Source: Flavivirga abyssicola (GTDB lineage Bacteria > Bacteroidota > Bacteroidia > Flavobacteriales > Flavobacteriaceae). From it: a DNA stretch of 64,000 bases. The notes under the pieces are model-generated. The model ran no database searches. It was given only the letters and a program-made list of their open reading frames with translations, and was not told where the DNA came from. The stretch is from the NCBI RefSeq assembly GCF_030540775.2, contig NZ_CP141266.1:4513001-4577000 (forward strand). The letters run 5' to 3'. The translations under genes and the position numbers were made by a program. Below, piece after piece: positions 9,863-17,984 of this stretch (position 1 is the first letter of the stretch; each line of letters opens with the position of its first letter).

Positions 9863-11176
9863 TTATTTTAATTCTACTTTTAGAATATTTTTTGTTTTTT
9901 CATTTACTTTAAAACGATTATCTGCACGTTTGCCTATTACCCAAACAATATCTTCTCCAGAGCATAGTAGCTTTATGTTTTCTTTATCTAGTAGTGATAA
10001 TTTTTCGTCTTTAAAATACTTACTCAATTTCTTCTTACCAGACATTCCTATAGGGTAAAACAGGTCGCCTTCTTTCCATGTTCTTACTGTTAGCGGATAT
10101 TTAAGTAATGTTTTATCTACGTAAATAGTATGATTGTTTTTTACTAAAATAGTATCCGTTTTATCAAAAAACAAAATACCCATGCCTGTCTTTACTTGCT
10201 TGTCTGTTTCTGAAATTACAATAAATTCTTCGTCTGTTTCTAAATTAATTTCACTTAGTAAAAGATGGTCTCTATCTTTTATTAAACGGTGTGTTGGGGA
10301 TAGTATCTGCTTTCCGGATTGAGCATTTAACAAATCGGCAATATCATTCCATTCTGTAAATCCATAGTCTTTAAATACCTCAAACAAATACGCTTTTGGA
10401 TTGCTTAATTTTTTAAATTCTTCAACCTTGAATACTATTTGATTGTTTTCAATAGTTGTTATAGCTCTATTTAATAAGTCTTCAATACTTGCTTCTACAA
10501 TATCTGCTGTATCATTTAAGTTTTTAAGTGTCGTTTGGAAATTCTGCAATAATTGAGGGTTGATCTCTTTTAAAACGGGAACAATGTCATGTCTCAATTT
10601 ATTTCTTAAATATTTAGAGGATGCGTTACTGCTATCTTCTCGCCATTCAAAATCGTTCGCTTTTGCATATGTTTCAATAACTTCTCTAGAAAATGGCAAT
10701 AGCGGTCTAACAATATTATCATTTACTTCTGGGATGCCTGTTAATCCTTCTAGCCCTGTACCTCTGGACAGATTAATCAAAAAGGTTTCTAGATTATCAT
10801 CAGCATGATGGGCTGTTAAAATATAATCGAATTGTAGTTGTGACGCTAGTTCTTCAAACCAATCATAACGCAGTTTTCGAGCGGCCATCTGAGTTGATAA
10901 TTTACTGTCTTTAGAATAACCTTTAGTATCAAAACTTTCAATAAAAGCTTCTAAACCTAAGTCTTCTGCTAATTGTAGCACGAAACTTTCGTCAGCATCA
11001 CTTTCTTTTCCTCTTAAATTAAAATTACAATGTGCTAAAGCTATGTTTAGGTCTAATTTATGGCATAAATGCGTTAAAACGATACTGTCTATACCTCCAG
11101 AAATAGCAATGAGAAGTTTGCTTTCTTTTAGGAAAGGTAGTTTGTTATTTATATGTTTTTTGAATGGTTCTAACAC
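9863..11176 (-). CDS. tilS: tRNA(Ile)-lysidine synthase
   Basis: The 437-residue PP-loop ATPase modifies the wobble cytidine of the CAU-anticodon isoleucine tRNA to lysidine, an essential step for AUA decoding. The ATP-binding SGGIDS motif is at about 26-31. TAHHADDNLETFLINLSRGTGLEGL (near 120-145) carries the HxxDDxxET signature of the family. A C-terminal TilS_C-type domain ends with IGKRADNRFKV. Length is typical. It is transcribed with ade on the same strand (gap 45 bases). Confidence 0.95.
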   Translation of the reverse strand: MLEPFKKHINNKLPFLKESKLLIAISGGIDSIVLTHLCHKLDLNIALAHCNFNLRGKESDADESFVLQLAEDLGLEAFIESFDTKGYSKDSKLSTQMAARKLRYDWFEELASQLQFDYILTAHHADDNLETFLINLSRGTGLEGLTGIPEVNDNIVRPLLPFSREVIETYAKANDFEWREDSSNASSKYLRNKLRHDIVPVLKEINPQLLQNFQTTLKNLNDTADIVEASIEDLLNRAITTIENNQIVFKVEEFKKLSNPKAYLFEVFKDYGFTEWNDIADLLNAQSGKQILSPTHRLIKDRDHLLLSEINLETDEEFIVISETDKQVKTGMGILFFDKTDTILVKNNHTIYVDKTLLKYPLTVRTWKEGDLFYPIGMSGKKKLSKYFKDEKLSLLDKENIKLLCSGEDIVWVIGKRADNRFKVNEKTKNILKVELK

Positions 11177-11749
11177 GTTTCAAAGTTAATATTTTTAATT
11201 GTTGTTACGCTGAGATTCGCTGAGATAACTCAGAGACACACAAAGTATGATCTTACTCTCGCGGCACAAAGGCGCAAAGATAGTACTAGTACTGATAACT
11301 GCTACTGAATACTGGATACTGTTTTACTGAATACTAATTTTCCAAAACTGTTCGCATGGCCTTTGTTTTTACCAAATATTCTTTATAATAACGTTGCCTA
11401 CTGACAAGACTCTTCTTTTTTAATGCTGCGAACTGTCACTGAATATTGAAAATTGTGTCGTTAGTTTTTTCTCGCTAAAACGCAAAGACGCAAAGAAAAT
11501 ACTGAGACTGTCACTGAACACTGAATACTGGATACTAAATACTAGTTTTCCAAAACGGTTCGCATGACCTTTGTTTTTACCAAATACTCTTTATAATAAC
11601 ATTGCCTACTGACAAAACTCTTCTTTTTTAATGCTGCGAACTGTCACTGAATATTGAAAATTGTGTCGTTAGTTTTATCTCGCTAAAACGCAAAGACGCA
11701 AAGATAGTATTAGTACTGTTAACTGCTACTGAATACTGTTTACTGAATA
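11177..11749. repeat. repeat cluster with 208-bp tandem duplication carrying pabB 3'-end remnants
   Basis: Two near-identical 208-base units lie at 11334-11541 and 11542-11749, directly abutting the pabB stop at 11750. Each unit begins with a sequence like the pabB 3' end. Read on the minus strand they encode a tail ending MRTVLEN-stop, as pabB does, preceded by KEYLVKTK rather than the pabB EECLVKAK. Each also contains a copy of CGCTAAAACGCAAAGACGCA and ACTG-core heptamers. A shorter diverged copy precedes them at about 11254-11333. No intact gene is seen in these 573 bases. Confidence 0.85.
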
Positions 11750-13075
11750 CTAATTTTCCAAAACTGTTCGCATAGCTTTTGCTTTTACCAAACATTCTTC
11801 GTATTCTTTTAGCGGATCACTTTTGGCTGTTATGGCGCCTCCTACAGAGTATGACACATACTTTTTTGTTTCGTTATAGAGAATACTTCTAATAACGACA
11901 TTAAAATCGAAATCACTTGTAGGTGAAAAATACCCAACTGATCCAGAATATAGTCCACGTTTGGTTTCTTCTAATTTTTCAATAATTCGCATGGCAGAAA
12001 TTTTTGGAGCTCCTGTCATACTCCCCATAGGAAATGTACTCTTAATAACATCGACAGCATGTGTTGTTTCTTTAATCTTAGAAGTGACCGTAGAAATCAT
12101 CTGGTGTACTTGATCAAACGTATAAACCTTGGTTAATTCCTCAACCTCTACACTCCCTTTTATAGCTGTTTTTGAAAGATCGTTACGCACCAAATCAACA
12201 ATCATAATATTTTCACTACGTTCTTTTGTATCTTTAGACAAAGCTTCTTTTAGTGCTTCATCTTCTAATGTATTCTCCGAACGCTTTGCCGTTCCTTTTA
12301 TGGGCTGCGAAATAATAGTTTCTTTATCTTTTTTTAAATAACGCTCTGGGGATGCAGACAATAAATATTTGTCTCCAAACTTTAAGAATGTTGCAAAAGG
12401 GGGTTTAGATATATTATTAAGCTTTAAATACGTATCCAGTGGATTAATACTGGTATTTTCGGCATAAAACTCCTGACAAAAATTAGCTTCATAAATATCA
12501 CCTCTATGAATATGAGCAAGCATATTATTTACTTTTTCAAAATATTCGTCTTTATGTATTCGGAGTTTTATTTTAATATCGTTTGACACCCTTTGACTTA
12601 GTTCATCTTGAGTGCAGTCAAAGGGTTCAGGGTGACATGTCTTCTTACTTTGAATTTCTTTTAAATCATCCTCAAATTCATCATCAACACATTTTAAATA
12701 CTGTATTTCAACTTGATCTTCTTTAAATAAAAATAATTTTTTAGGCTGAAAAAAGTACAGATCAGGGAATTCTAAACTATCAAAGTTATTGGAACTTAAG
12801 TCTTCAACATCATTTTTTAAATCATATGTTAAATATCCAAAAACCCAATCGTTAACATTGGTTTGGTATTCCTTAAGCATCTCAAAACTTCCTTCAAAAT
12901 TCGTTTGAATACTTGTAAAAGCATCTACTGCCAATACTGCATCAAAGTTAGAATGGTTTTGTTTGTAGTTATTAGAGTCTAACCAAATAACGTCATCAAA
13001 TTGCTGACTCCAAATCAATAATTGATTTTTAAATTGGTTGGGATTATCTAAACTGTGAATTTGTGTTGTCCTCAA
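11750..13075 (-). CDS. pabB: aminodeoxychorismate/anthranilate synthase component I
   Basis: The 441-residue chorismate-binding enzyme has the catalytic domain in its C-terminal half. Signatures are YEANFCQEFYAEN (about 197), ISQPIKGTAKR (about 258), MIVDLVRNDL and FPMGSMTGAPKISAMRIIE (about 353-371), ending in YSVGGAITAKSDPLKEYEE. With a glutaminase partner it makes 4-amino-4-deoxychorismate for folate; no partner gene is in the window. PabB is preferred over TrpE because of length and isolation from trp genes. Oddly, residues 147-164 (CHPEPFDCTQDELSQRVS) are encoded by a dispersed palindromic repeat inserted in frame between the N-terminal and chorismate-binding parts. Confidence 0.88.
   Translation of the reverse strand: MRTTQIHSLDNPNQFKNQLLIWSQQFDDVIWLDSNNYKQNHSNFDAVLAVDAFTSIQTNFEGSFEMLKEYQTNVNDWVFGYLTYDLKNDVEDLSSNNFDSLEFPDLYFFQPKKLFLFKEDQVEIQYLKCVDDEFEDDLKEIQSKKTCHPEPFDCTQDELSQRVSNDIKIKLRIHKDEYFEKVNNMLAHIHRGDIYEANFCQEFYAENTSINPLDTYLKLNNISKPPFATFLKFGDKYLLSASPERYLKKDKETIISQPIKGTAKRSENTLEDEALKEALSKDTKERSENIMIVDLVRNDLSKTAIKGSVEVEELTKVYTFDQVHQMISTVTSKIKETTHAVDVIKSTFPMGSMTGAPKISAMRIIEKLEETKRGLYSGSVGYFSPTSDFDFNVVIRSILYNETKKYVSYSVGGAITAKSDPLKEYEECLVKAKAMRTVLEN
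12584..12637 (-). repeat. palindromic repeat inserted in frame inside pabB
   Basis: Arms TGACACCC...TTTGACT at 12584-12598 and AGTCAAAGGG (12616-12625) with GGGTGACA (12630-12637) form an inverted repeat 54 bases long, exactly 18 codons of pabB. The composition and end motif (TGACA) match the intergenic palindrome family. Being in frame and in a linker region, it leaves the enzyme domains intact. Confidence 0.8.
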
Positions 13076-13157
13076 TAATAAAATTTAATGTGTAAAGTTA
13101 GTTAGAATCCTTAAAAAATTATAAGTTTTGCAAAGTAAACAATTTGAATATATTTTC

Positions 13158-14045
13158 ATGTATACTTTAGAAAACGAAAAATTAAAAATAGCAGTCAAAA
13201 AAACAGGAGCAGAATTATGTAAAATTACTTCGGTAAAAAAAGACATAGATTTTATGTGGGATGCTAATCCAAAGATTTGGGGAAGTTACGCCCCTAATCT
13301 ATTCCCAATAATTGGAGCTTTAAAAGACGGGGCTTATTTTTTTGAAAATAACATTTATAAACTCCCAAAACATGGTCTTGTAAGAAACAATGATAAACTT
13401 GTGTTACAAGAACAAGATCAGGATGCTTTAACTTTTAAATTGAATTATGATAAGGACTCTTTAAAAATATATCCTTTTAAATTTGAATTTTTTATTACTT
13501 ATCAGCTCATAGATAATATACTTACTATTACGCATACTATAAACAACCTTGACGATAAGACCATGTATTTTTCTCTAGGTGGTCACCCTGCTTTTAAGTG
13601 TCCTGTATATAACAATGAGGCTTATAATGATTACTATTTAGAATTTGAACACACAGAAAACTCTAAAACTCATTTAATAAATATGGAAAATGGGCTTATT
13701 TCGGATAAAACAAAACCTGTTTTTAACAAGTCAAACACATTAGCATTGAAGCATGATTTATTTAATGAAGACGCGCTTATTTTTAAAGATTTAAAATCTA
13801 AAAGTGTTACTTTAAAAAGTAAATCACATAGTTCCATTCTTACGGTTAGTTATGAAGATTTTCCTTATTTGGGGGTTTGGGCAAAACCTAATGGTGACTA
13901 TGTTTGCATTGAACCGTGGCTTGGTATTGCTGATAACGAAAATACCAATCAGCATCTAAAAGATAAAGAAGGTATGCTAACTTTAATGCCGCAAAAAACA
14001 TTTACAGCCTCTTATAGTATTGAAATACACAACAGTCATTTATAA
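13158..14045 (+). CDS. aldose 1-epimerase family protein
   Basis: The 295-residue galactose-mutarotase-like protein folds as a beta sandwich. FSLGGHPAFKCP (about 144-155) carries the conserved His, and ACIEPW-like YVCIEPWLGIAD (about 253-264) carries the active-site Glu. NLFPIIGALKDG near 44 is typical of the YeaD/LacX-like branch. The start at 13158 gives MYTLENEKLKIAV, the usual N-terminus; an in-frame ATG 30 bases upstream is unlikely. The sugar is unknown. It is divergent from pabB and 39 bases ahead of the helicase gene. Confidence 0.85.
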   Translation: MYTLENEKLKIAVKKTGAELCKITSVKKDIDFMWDANPKIWGSYAPNLFPIIGALKDGAYFFENNIYKLPKHGLVRNNDKLVLQEQDQDALTFKLNYDKDSLKIYPFKFEFFITYQLIDNILTITHTINNLDDKTMYFSLGGHPAFKCPVYNNEAYNDYYLEFEHTENSKTHLINMENGLISDKTKPVFNKSNTLALKHDLFNEDALIFKDLKSKSVTLKSKSHSSILTVSYEDFPYLGVWAKPNGDYVCIEPWLGIADNENTNQHLKDKEGMLTLMPQKTFTASYSIEIHNSHL

Positions 14046-14057
14046 ATATATTAAGCT

Positions 14058-14065
14058 TAACTTTG
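14058..14065 (+). promoter_or_regulatory. -7 promoter element ahead of the helicase gene
   Basis: TAACTTTG fits TAnnTTTG exactly and sits 19 bases upstream of the TTG start at 14085. No clear -33 TTTG is seen at the right distance, so support is partial. Confidence 0.35.
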
Positions 14066-14084
14066 CTGGCTAAATAGCATCATT

Positions 14085-15437
14085 TTGAGTTTTCAAGATT
14101 TAAATTTAAATACCCCACTTTATAACGCTTTAGATGATTTGGGTTTTACAACCCCTACGCCTATACAGGAACAAGCATTTAATGTTGTTAGTTCTGGTAA
14201 AGATATGGTAGGTATTGCACAAACAGGTACTGGTAAAACCTTTGCCTATATGTTACCTATTATTAAAAATTTAAAATACTCTACTCAAGAAAACCCACGG
14301 GTTTTAGTTTTGGTTCCTACACGTGAATTGGTTGTGCAGGTAGTAGATGAAATAGAAAAGCTTTCTAAATACATTAACAATCGTATTTTAGGAGTCTATG
14401 GGGGCACCAATATTAATACACAAAAGCAAGCTGTAACTGAAGGTATTGATATTCTGGTAGCGACTCCCGGAAGGTTATATGATCTGGCTTTAAGCCGGGT
14501 TTTACAGCTTAAATCTATACAGAAATTAGTGATTGATGAAGTTGATGTGATGCTCGATTTAGGGTTTAGGCATCAGTTAATCAATATTTTTGATATCCTG
14601 CCAGAACGTAGACAAAACATTATGTTTTCGGCAACTATGACGTTAGATGTTGATGATTTAATTAGTGATTTCTTTAAAAGTCCTAAGCGTGTTTCTATTG
14701 CTGTTTCAGGTACACCGCTTGAAAACATTTCGCAAACACGTTATAATGTTCCAAATTTTTATACCAAAGTCAATTTATTAACACATTTACTAAATGACAC
14801 CGAAACTTTTAATAAGGTTTTAATTTTTGTGGCTTATAAACGTATGGCTGACCGTTTGTTTGAAAAACTAGATGAAATATTCCATGAGGAGTTATGCGTC
14901 ATTCATTCTAATAAAACACAAAACTACAGGTTACGAAGTATTGAACAATTTAGAAATGGCGAGAATCGCATTTTAATCGCAACTGATGTAATGGCGCGTG
15001 GATTGGATATTGACAACGTATCTCATGTTATCAATTTCGATACACCTTTATATCCAGAAAATTACATGCATCGTATTGGTAGGACAGGTCGTGCTGAGCG
15101 CAAAGGGAAATCGATTGCTTTTTCTACTGAAACCGAACAAGAGCCTATTGAGAATATTGAGTCTTTAATGAATATGAAGATCCCTCTTTTGGAAATCCCT
15201 CCTATTGTTGAAATTTCTACTGAATTAATTGAAGAGGAGCGTCCACAAATAAAAGAGCGCAACAACCCTACGAAACGAAAAGATGAAGATGCTCCAGGTC
15301 CAGCATTCCATGAAAAGAAAGCTAAAAACCAAAAGGAGAATTTAGGCGGTTCCTATAAATTTAAAATAGCTAAGAAATACAAAAAGCCTAAAACCAAAGG
15401 TGATAAAAATTACAATAAACGTAATAAGAGAAAGTAG
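14085..15437 (+). CDS. DEAD-box RNA helicase (RhlE-like)
   Basis: The 450-residue helicase has the Q motif (TTPTPIQEQAF), motif I AQTGTGKT (about 46-53), PTRELV, TPGR, motif III SAT, and C-terminal RGLDI and HRIGRTGR. Motif II reads DEVD near residue 150 instead of DEAD. A basic, Lys-rich tail (about 385-450) probably helps RNA binding. Family members unwind RNA in ribosome assembly or mRNA decay. The start is a TTG at 14085, giving MSFQDLNLN; no ATG is available near the Q motif. Confidence 0.92.
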   Translation: MSFQDLNLNTPLYNALDDLGFTTPTPIQEQAFNVVSSGKDMVGIAQTGTGKTFAYMLPIIKNLKYSTQENPRVLVLVPTRELVVQVVDEIEKLSKYINNRILGVYGGTNINTQKQAVTEGIDILVATPGRLYDLALSRVLQLKSIQKLVIDEVDVMLDLGFRHQLINIFDILPERRQNIMFSATMTLDVDDLISDFFKSPKRVSIAVSGTPLENISQTRYNVPNFYTKVNLLTHLLNDTETFNKVLIFVAYKRMADRLFEKLDEIFHEELCVIHSNKTQNYRLRSIEQFRNGENRILIATDVMARGLDIDNVSHVINFDTPLYPENYMHRIGRTGRAERKGKSIAFSTETEQEPIENIESLMNMKIPLLEIPPIVEISTELIEEERPQIKERNNPTKRKDEDAPGPAFHEKKAKNQKENLGGSYKFKIAKKYKKPKTKGDKNYNKRNKRK

Positions 15438-15672
15438 TTTTTTAGTGTTCAGTTTCAGTGGCAGTTTACAGTTGCTTTCGTTTTCAATATTTATATTTTT
15501 AGATTTGCTTTAAGTATAAGGCTTCGTTAAGTGGATTCCTGCTGTAGTTTATCTTGAGCGAAGACGAAAGGCAGGAATGACAAAATCCAAGGAAATATTG
15601 TGTATCTTATCTGGTTATTGTTAACTTAACCGAAGCAAGCAAAACCATTAGGTTTATAGTATTTTAATCTAG
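15438..15672. repeat. intergenic repeats downstream of the helicase
   Basis: Four CAGT cores spaced 6-7 bases apart lie at 15450-15472, part of the heptamer family. A palindromic element follows at 15533-15581, with arms GGATTCCTGC and GCAGGAATGACA around an inner GAGCGAAGACGAAAG segment. The rest is AT-rich with no gene. Confidence 0.6.
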
Positions 15673-15804
15673 CTATTTTAAGTTTTTATACAATTGTGAA
15701 TCACTCAAAATTTCTTGCTCCATTTTCTTTGCTTCTTCTTTATTCAGATCGATCTTTTTTAAACCGTTTTCCCCGATTCTTTTAAAAATCAAGTTTTCAG
15801 AAAT
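15673..15804 (-). pseudogene. possible remnant of a small gene (about 40 codons)
   Basis: The minus strand is open for about 43 codons between stops and has protein-like composition, ending in EEAKKMEQEILSDSQLYKNLK. No ATG is present; a TTG at 15792 would give 39 residues. The charged, helical composition resembles the C-terminal tail of a larger protein, but nothing upstream continues it. Unrecognised. It could be a gene remnant or a very short gene with a non-ATG start. Confidence 0.35.
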
Positions 15805-15827
15805 TTACACATAATAAATAATACAAA

Positions 15828-15857
15828 AATCCCTTTTCAAATTAATGAAAAGGGATT
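15828..15857 (-). terminator. terminator of the ExbB-like gene
   Basis: The perfect stem AATCCCTTTTCA/TGAAAAGGGATT with a 6-base loop is followed on the minus strand by a T-run. It lies 35 bases past the stop of the minus-strand gene at 15892. The same stem and nearly the same loop recur at 19772-19797. Confidence 0.8.
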
Positions 15858-15891
15858 AATTAATCATATAAACGCTAAGTAAAACTTTTAA

Positions 15892-16296
15892 TCAACTCTT
15901 CTGAAATGTTTTTAATATAATAAGACCTATTCTTATTAAAACAAAAGTAATACTACCAAACACCGTAGTTAAAAAAGAAACCTTTAGTCCTCCTGCTAAT
16001 CTGGGCGTAGATATTATATCCGTAGCTTCTACAATATCGAAGGCAGTAATAAGACCTATCATGGATCCTAAAAATCCCAACACCAATCCTAATAAGCTTG
16101 CATCGGATGCCAGAGCAGACATTTTTTTAGAGACTTCTCCATCCTTATTTAAATATAGAAATCCTCTAATTAAAAAGAATATGGCTACTAAAAGACATAT
16201 CAATATCAACGACATGAATAATGGTCCGCCTTCGTAAAATCTCTTAACTAGTTCTGAAAAAAAACTTCTTCCTTGTAATATATATAATATTCTCAT
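15892..16296 (-). CDS. MotA/TolQ/ExbB proton-channel family protein
   Basis: The 134-residue inner-membrane protein has three hydrophobic segments (about 27-49, 68-86 and 105-128) and resembles the C-terminal half of TolQ/ExbB. The region LLGLVLGFLGSMIGLITAF aligns with the conserved pore helix. ExbB proteins harvest proton motive force together with an ExbD partner, but no ExbD/TolR-like gene is adjacent. The serine hydrolase gene lies 11 bases upstream on the same strand, so the two form an operon. Function outside the usual complex is unknown. Confidence 0.7.
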   Translation of the reverse strand: MRILYILQGRSFFSELVKRFYEGGPLFMSLILICLLVAIFFLIRGFLYLNKDGEVSKKMSALASDASLLGLVLGFLGSMIGLITAFDIVEATDIISTPRLAGGLKVSFLTTVFGSITFVLIRIGLIILKTFQKS

Positions 16297-16307
16297 AATT
16301 TATAAAT

Positions 16308-17636
16308 TTATTGTTTTTTAATGAATGTTTTGGGCGCATGTCCCGAGTTTTTAAGTATGACTATTTTATTTTTAATATCGAAGTCTAAAACAACCCCCGA
16401 ATTATTTAGTGTAGTAAACTCTATTTTTGGTCTGGCTGATAGCTCTAGTAAATTAGAACACTCCGTTCCACCTATTAATGTTTTTCCATGAGCCTCGAAT
16501 ACCAGTTTGAAAGGAAGCTCCTTACTCTCATAAACCCCTGCGTATTGCTTTATCTCTTCTTCTGTTAACTCAATAGTGTCAAAATTGGGTATTATTATAT
16601 CTTTACCCGTTACTGCATTCACGGCATTAAATATGATAGACATCGGATCAAAATCCAGTGCATTAGTATTTAAAGCTATTGCAATTTCTAATTTTGGTAT
16701 ATATATTAACATAGACAGAAAGGAATCGATCCCGCCATTATGTCCAAAAAATGTTATTCCGTTCTTTTTCATGCTAAAAATGCCACTACCACATTCATTC
16801 TCAATTCTAGTCATTAAAGCGAAACTTTCTTTGGTCATTAATTTATTATTAAATAACGCATCTATAAAAACAACTAAATCTGAAGGATTAGATACGATAC
16901 TCCCTGCGCCTCCAGGAACACTCATATGGGTTTGATTATCTTCATGCCATGCTTCATTCTCAAAATAATAAGACAAACATTCTTTATCTGTTATATCTAT
17001 GTTACTACCATAATACGTGTTATCTAAATCAAGTTTATCTACAATTCTTTCTTCTAAAATTGCTTTATACGATTTGTTCTCTATTTTTTCCAAAATATAT
17101 CCTAGCAACACATAATTAGTATTACTGTACTCATGCTTTACTCCTGGTTGGAAAATAACATCATATTTTAGAATTCTCGACAACATATCTGCTTGGGTTG
17201 TTGGCTCTAGCATCCAAGTTTGGAAGTCCTCATCATTAGTGATATTAAATAAGCCACTGCTATGATTTAATAAATTGGCAATAGTGATGTTTGATGCATT
17301 TGCAACCTTCGGAAAATAAACAGATAGCTTATCCCCTAATTTGATTTTTCCCTCATCTACCAACTGGAAAATTAATGTTGCGGTAAATGTTTTTGTAATA
17401 GAACCTATTCTATATTTATTAGCTACTGTTGCTAATTTACTGTCGTTCTGATCGATGTACTGAAAGCCCACAGATTTATTATAAACGGATTCTCCTTTTT
17501 GCAGAATAGATAAACTTCCCATAACTTTATTATTTTGATATAATAACTCTAGAAAGGAATCCAATTGTTTATAATTAGTACTTTGAGAGAAACCTGTTGT
17601 TGTTACTAATAGTAGTATTAATAGTAGTTTTTTCAT
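16308..17636 (-). CDS. serine hydrolase, beta-lactamase/AmpC-like family
   Basis: The 442-residue protein has an N-terminal signal peptide (about 1-18, ending near TTGFSQS). Its beta-lactamase-fold domain has the SxxK motif SITK (near 79-82), a YSN triad element (near 167) and HNGG (about 303) in place of KTG. A C-terminal DUF3471-like beta domain covers about 355-440. Such proteins are usually D-aminopeptidases, esterases or penicillin-binding-like enzymes rather than resistance enzymes. It is probably periplasmic and heads the operon with the ExbB-like gene. Confidence 0.85.
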   Translation of the reverse strand: MKKLLLILLLVTTTGFSQSTNYKQLDSFLELLYQNNKVMGSLSILQKGESVYNKSVGFQYIDQNDSKLATVANKYRIGSITKTFTATLIFQLVDEGKIKLGDKLSVYFPKVANASNITIANLLNHSSGLFNITNDEDFQTWMLEPTTQADMLSRILKYDVIFQPGVKHEYSNTNYVLLGYILEKIENKSYKAILEERIVDKLDLDNTYYGSNIDITDKECLSYYFENEAWHEDNQTHMSVPGGAGSIVSNPSDLVVFIDALFNNKLMTKESFALMTRIENECGSGIFSMKKNGITFFGHNGGIDSFLSMLIYIPKLEIAIALNTNALDFDPMSIIFNAVNAVTGKDIIIPNFDTIELTEEEIKQYAGVYESKELPFKLVFEAHGKTLIGGTECSNLLELSARPKIEFTTLNNSGVVLDFDIKNKIVILKNSGHAPKTFIKKQ

Positions 17637-17984
17637 TTGCTATACAATTTTAATATGAATTAGAAATTTTAAACATGCAAGTAGACCTTGAGTTTTTTAT
17701 TATATCTTCAATTATACTCCTACATTAAAAACTATAGGATATAAGCAATGGCTTTCCATTACTAGTTTTGTTAAAAGAATTGATAATATTATCATAACTA
17801 ATGGTTTTAATTAAACATGACACAAATTTATAATGCTTTTATAACCGATTAATTAAAATGCGATGGATGACTGATTTAGCAATTAAAATAGCATCTTGTT
17901 AAAACTATTGTTAAATTGGTTATCCGTCTACAAAAAACAAATTAGCTATAGAAATATGGTATTATTGTAATATTATTTAAGCAA
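17637..17984. promoter_or_regulatory. divergent intergenic region between serine hydrolase and LytS-like kinase
   Basis: The 348 bases are AT-rich and hold the promoters of two divergent genes. No convincing TAnnTTTG element with a -33 partner, operator or small gene could be assigned. The two-component pair on the right may act here, which is inference. Confidence 0.3.

Noticed and set aside
11334-11749. Possible second pabB or transposase gene in the 208-base units
   Set aside because: The open part covers about 30 codons before stops, repeated twice, with no start; it is a remnant, not a gene.
16308-17636. Antibiotic-resistance beta-lactamase
   Set aside because: The SxxK and YxN motifs fit the fold, but HNGG replaces KTG and a C-terminal DUF3471-like domain is present, as in peptidase/esterase relatives.
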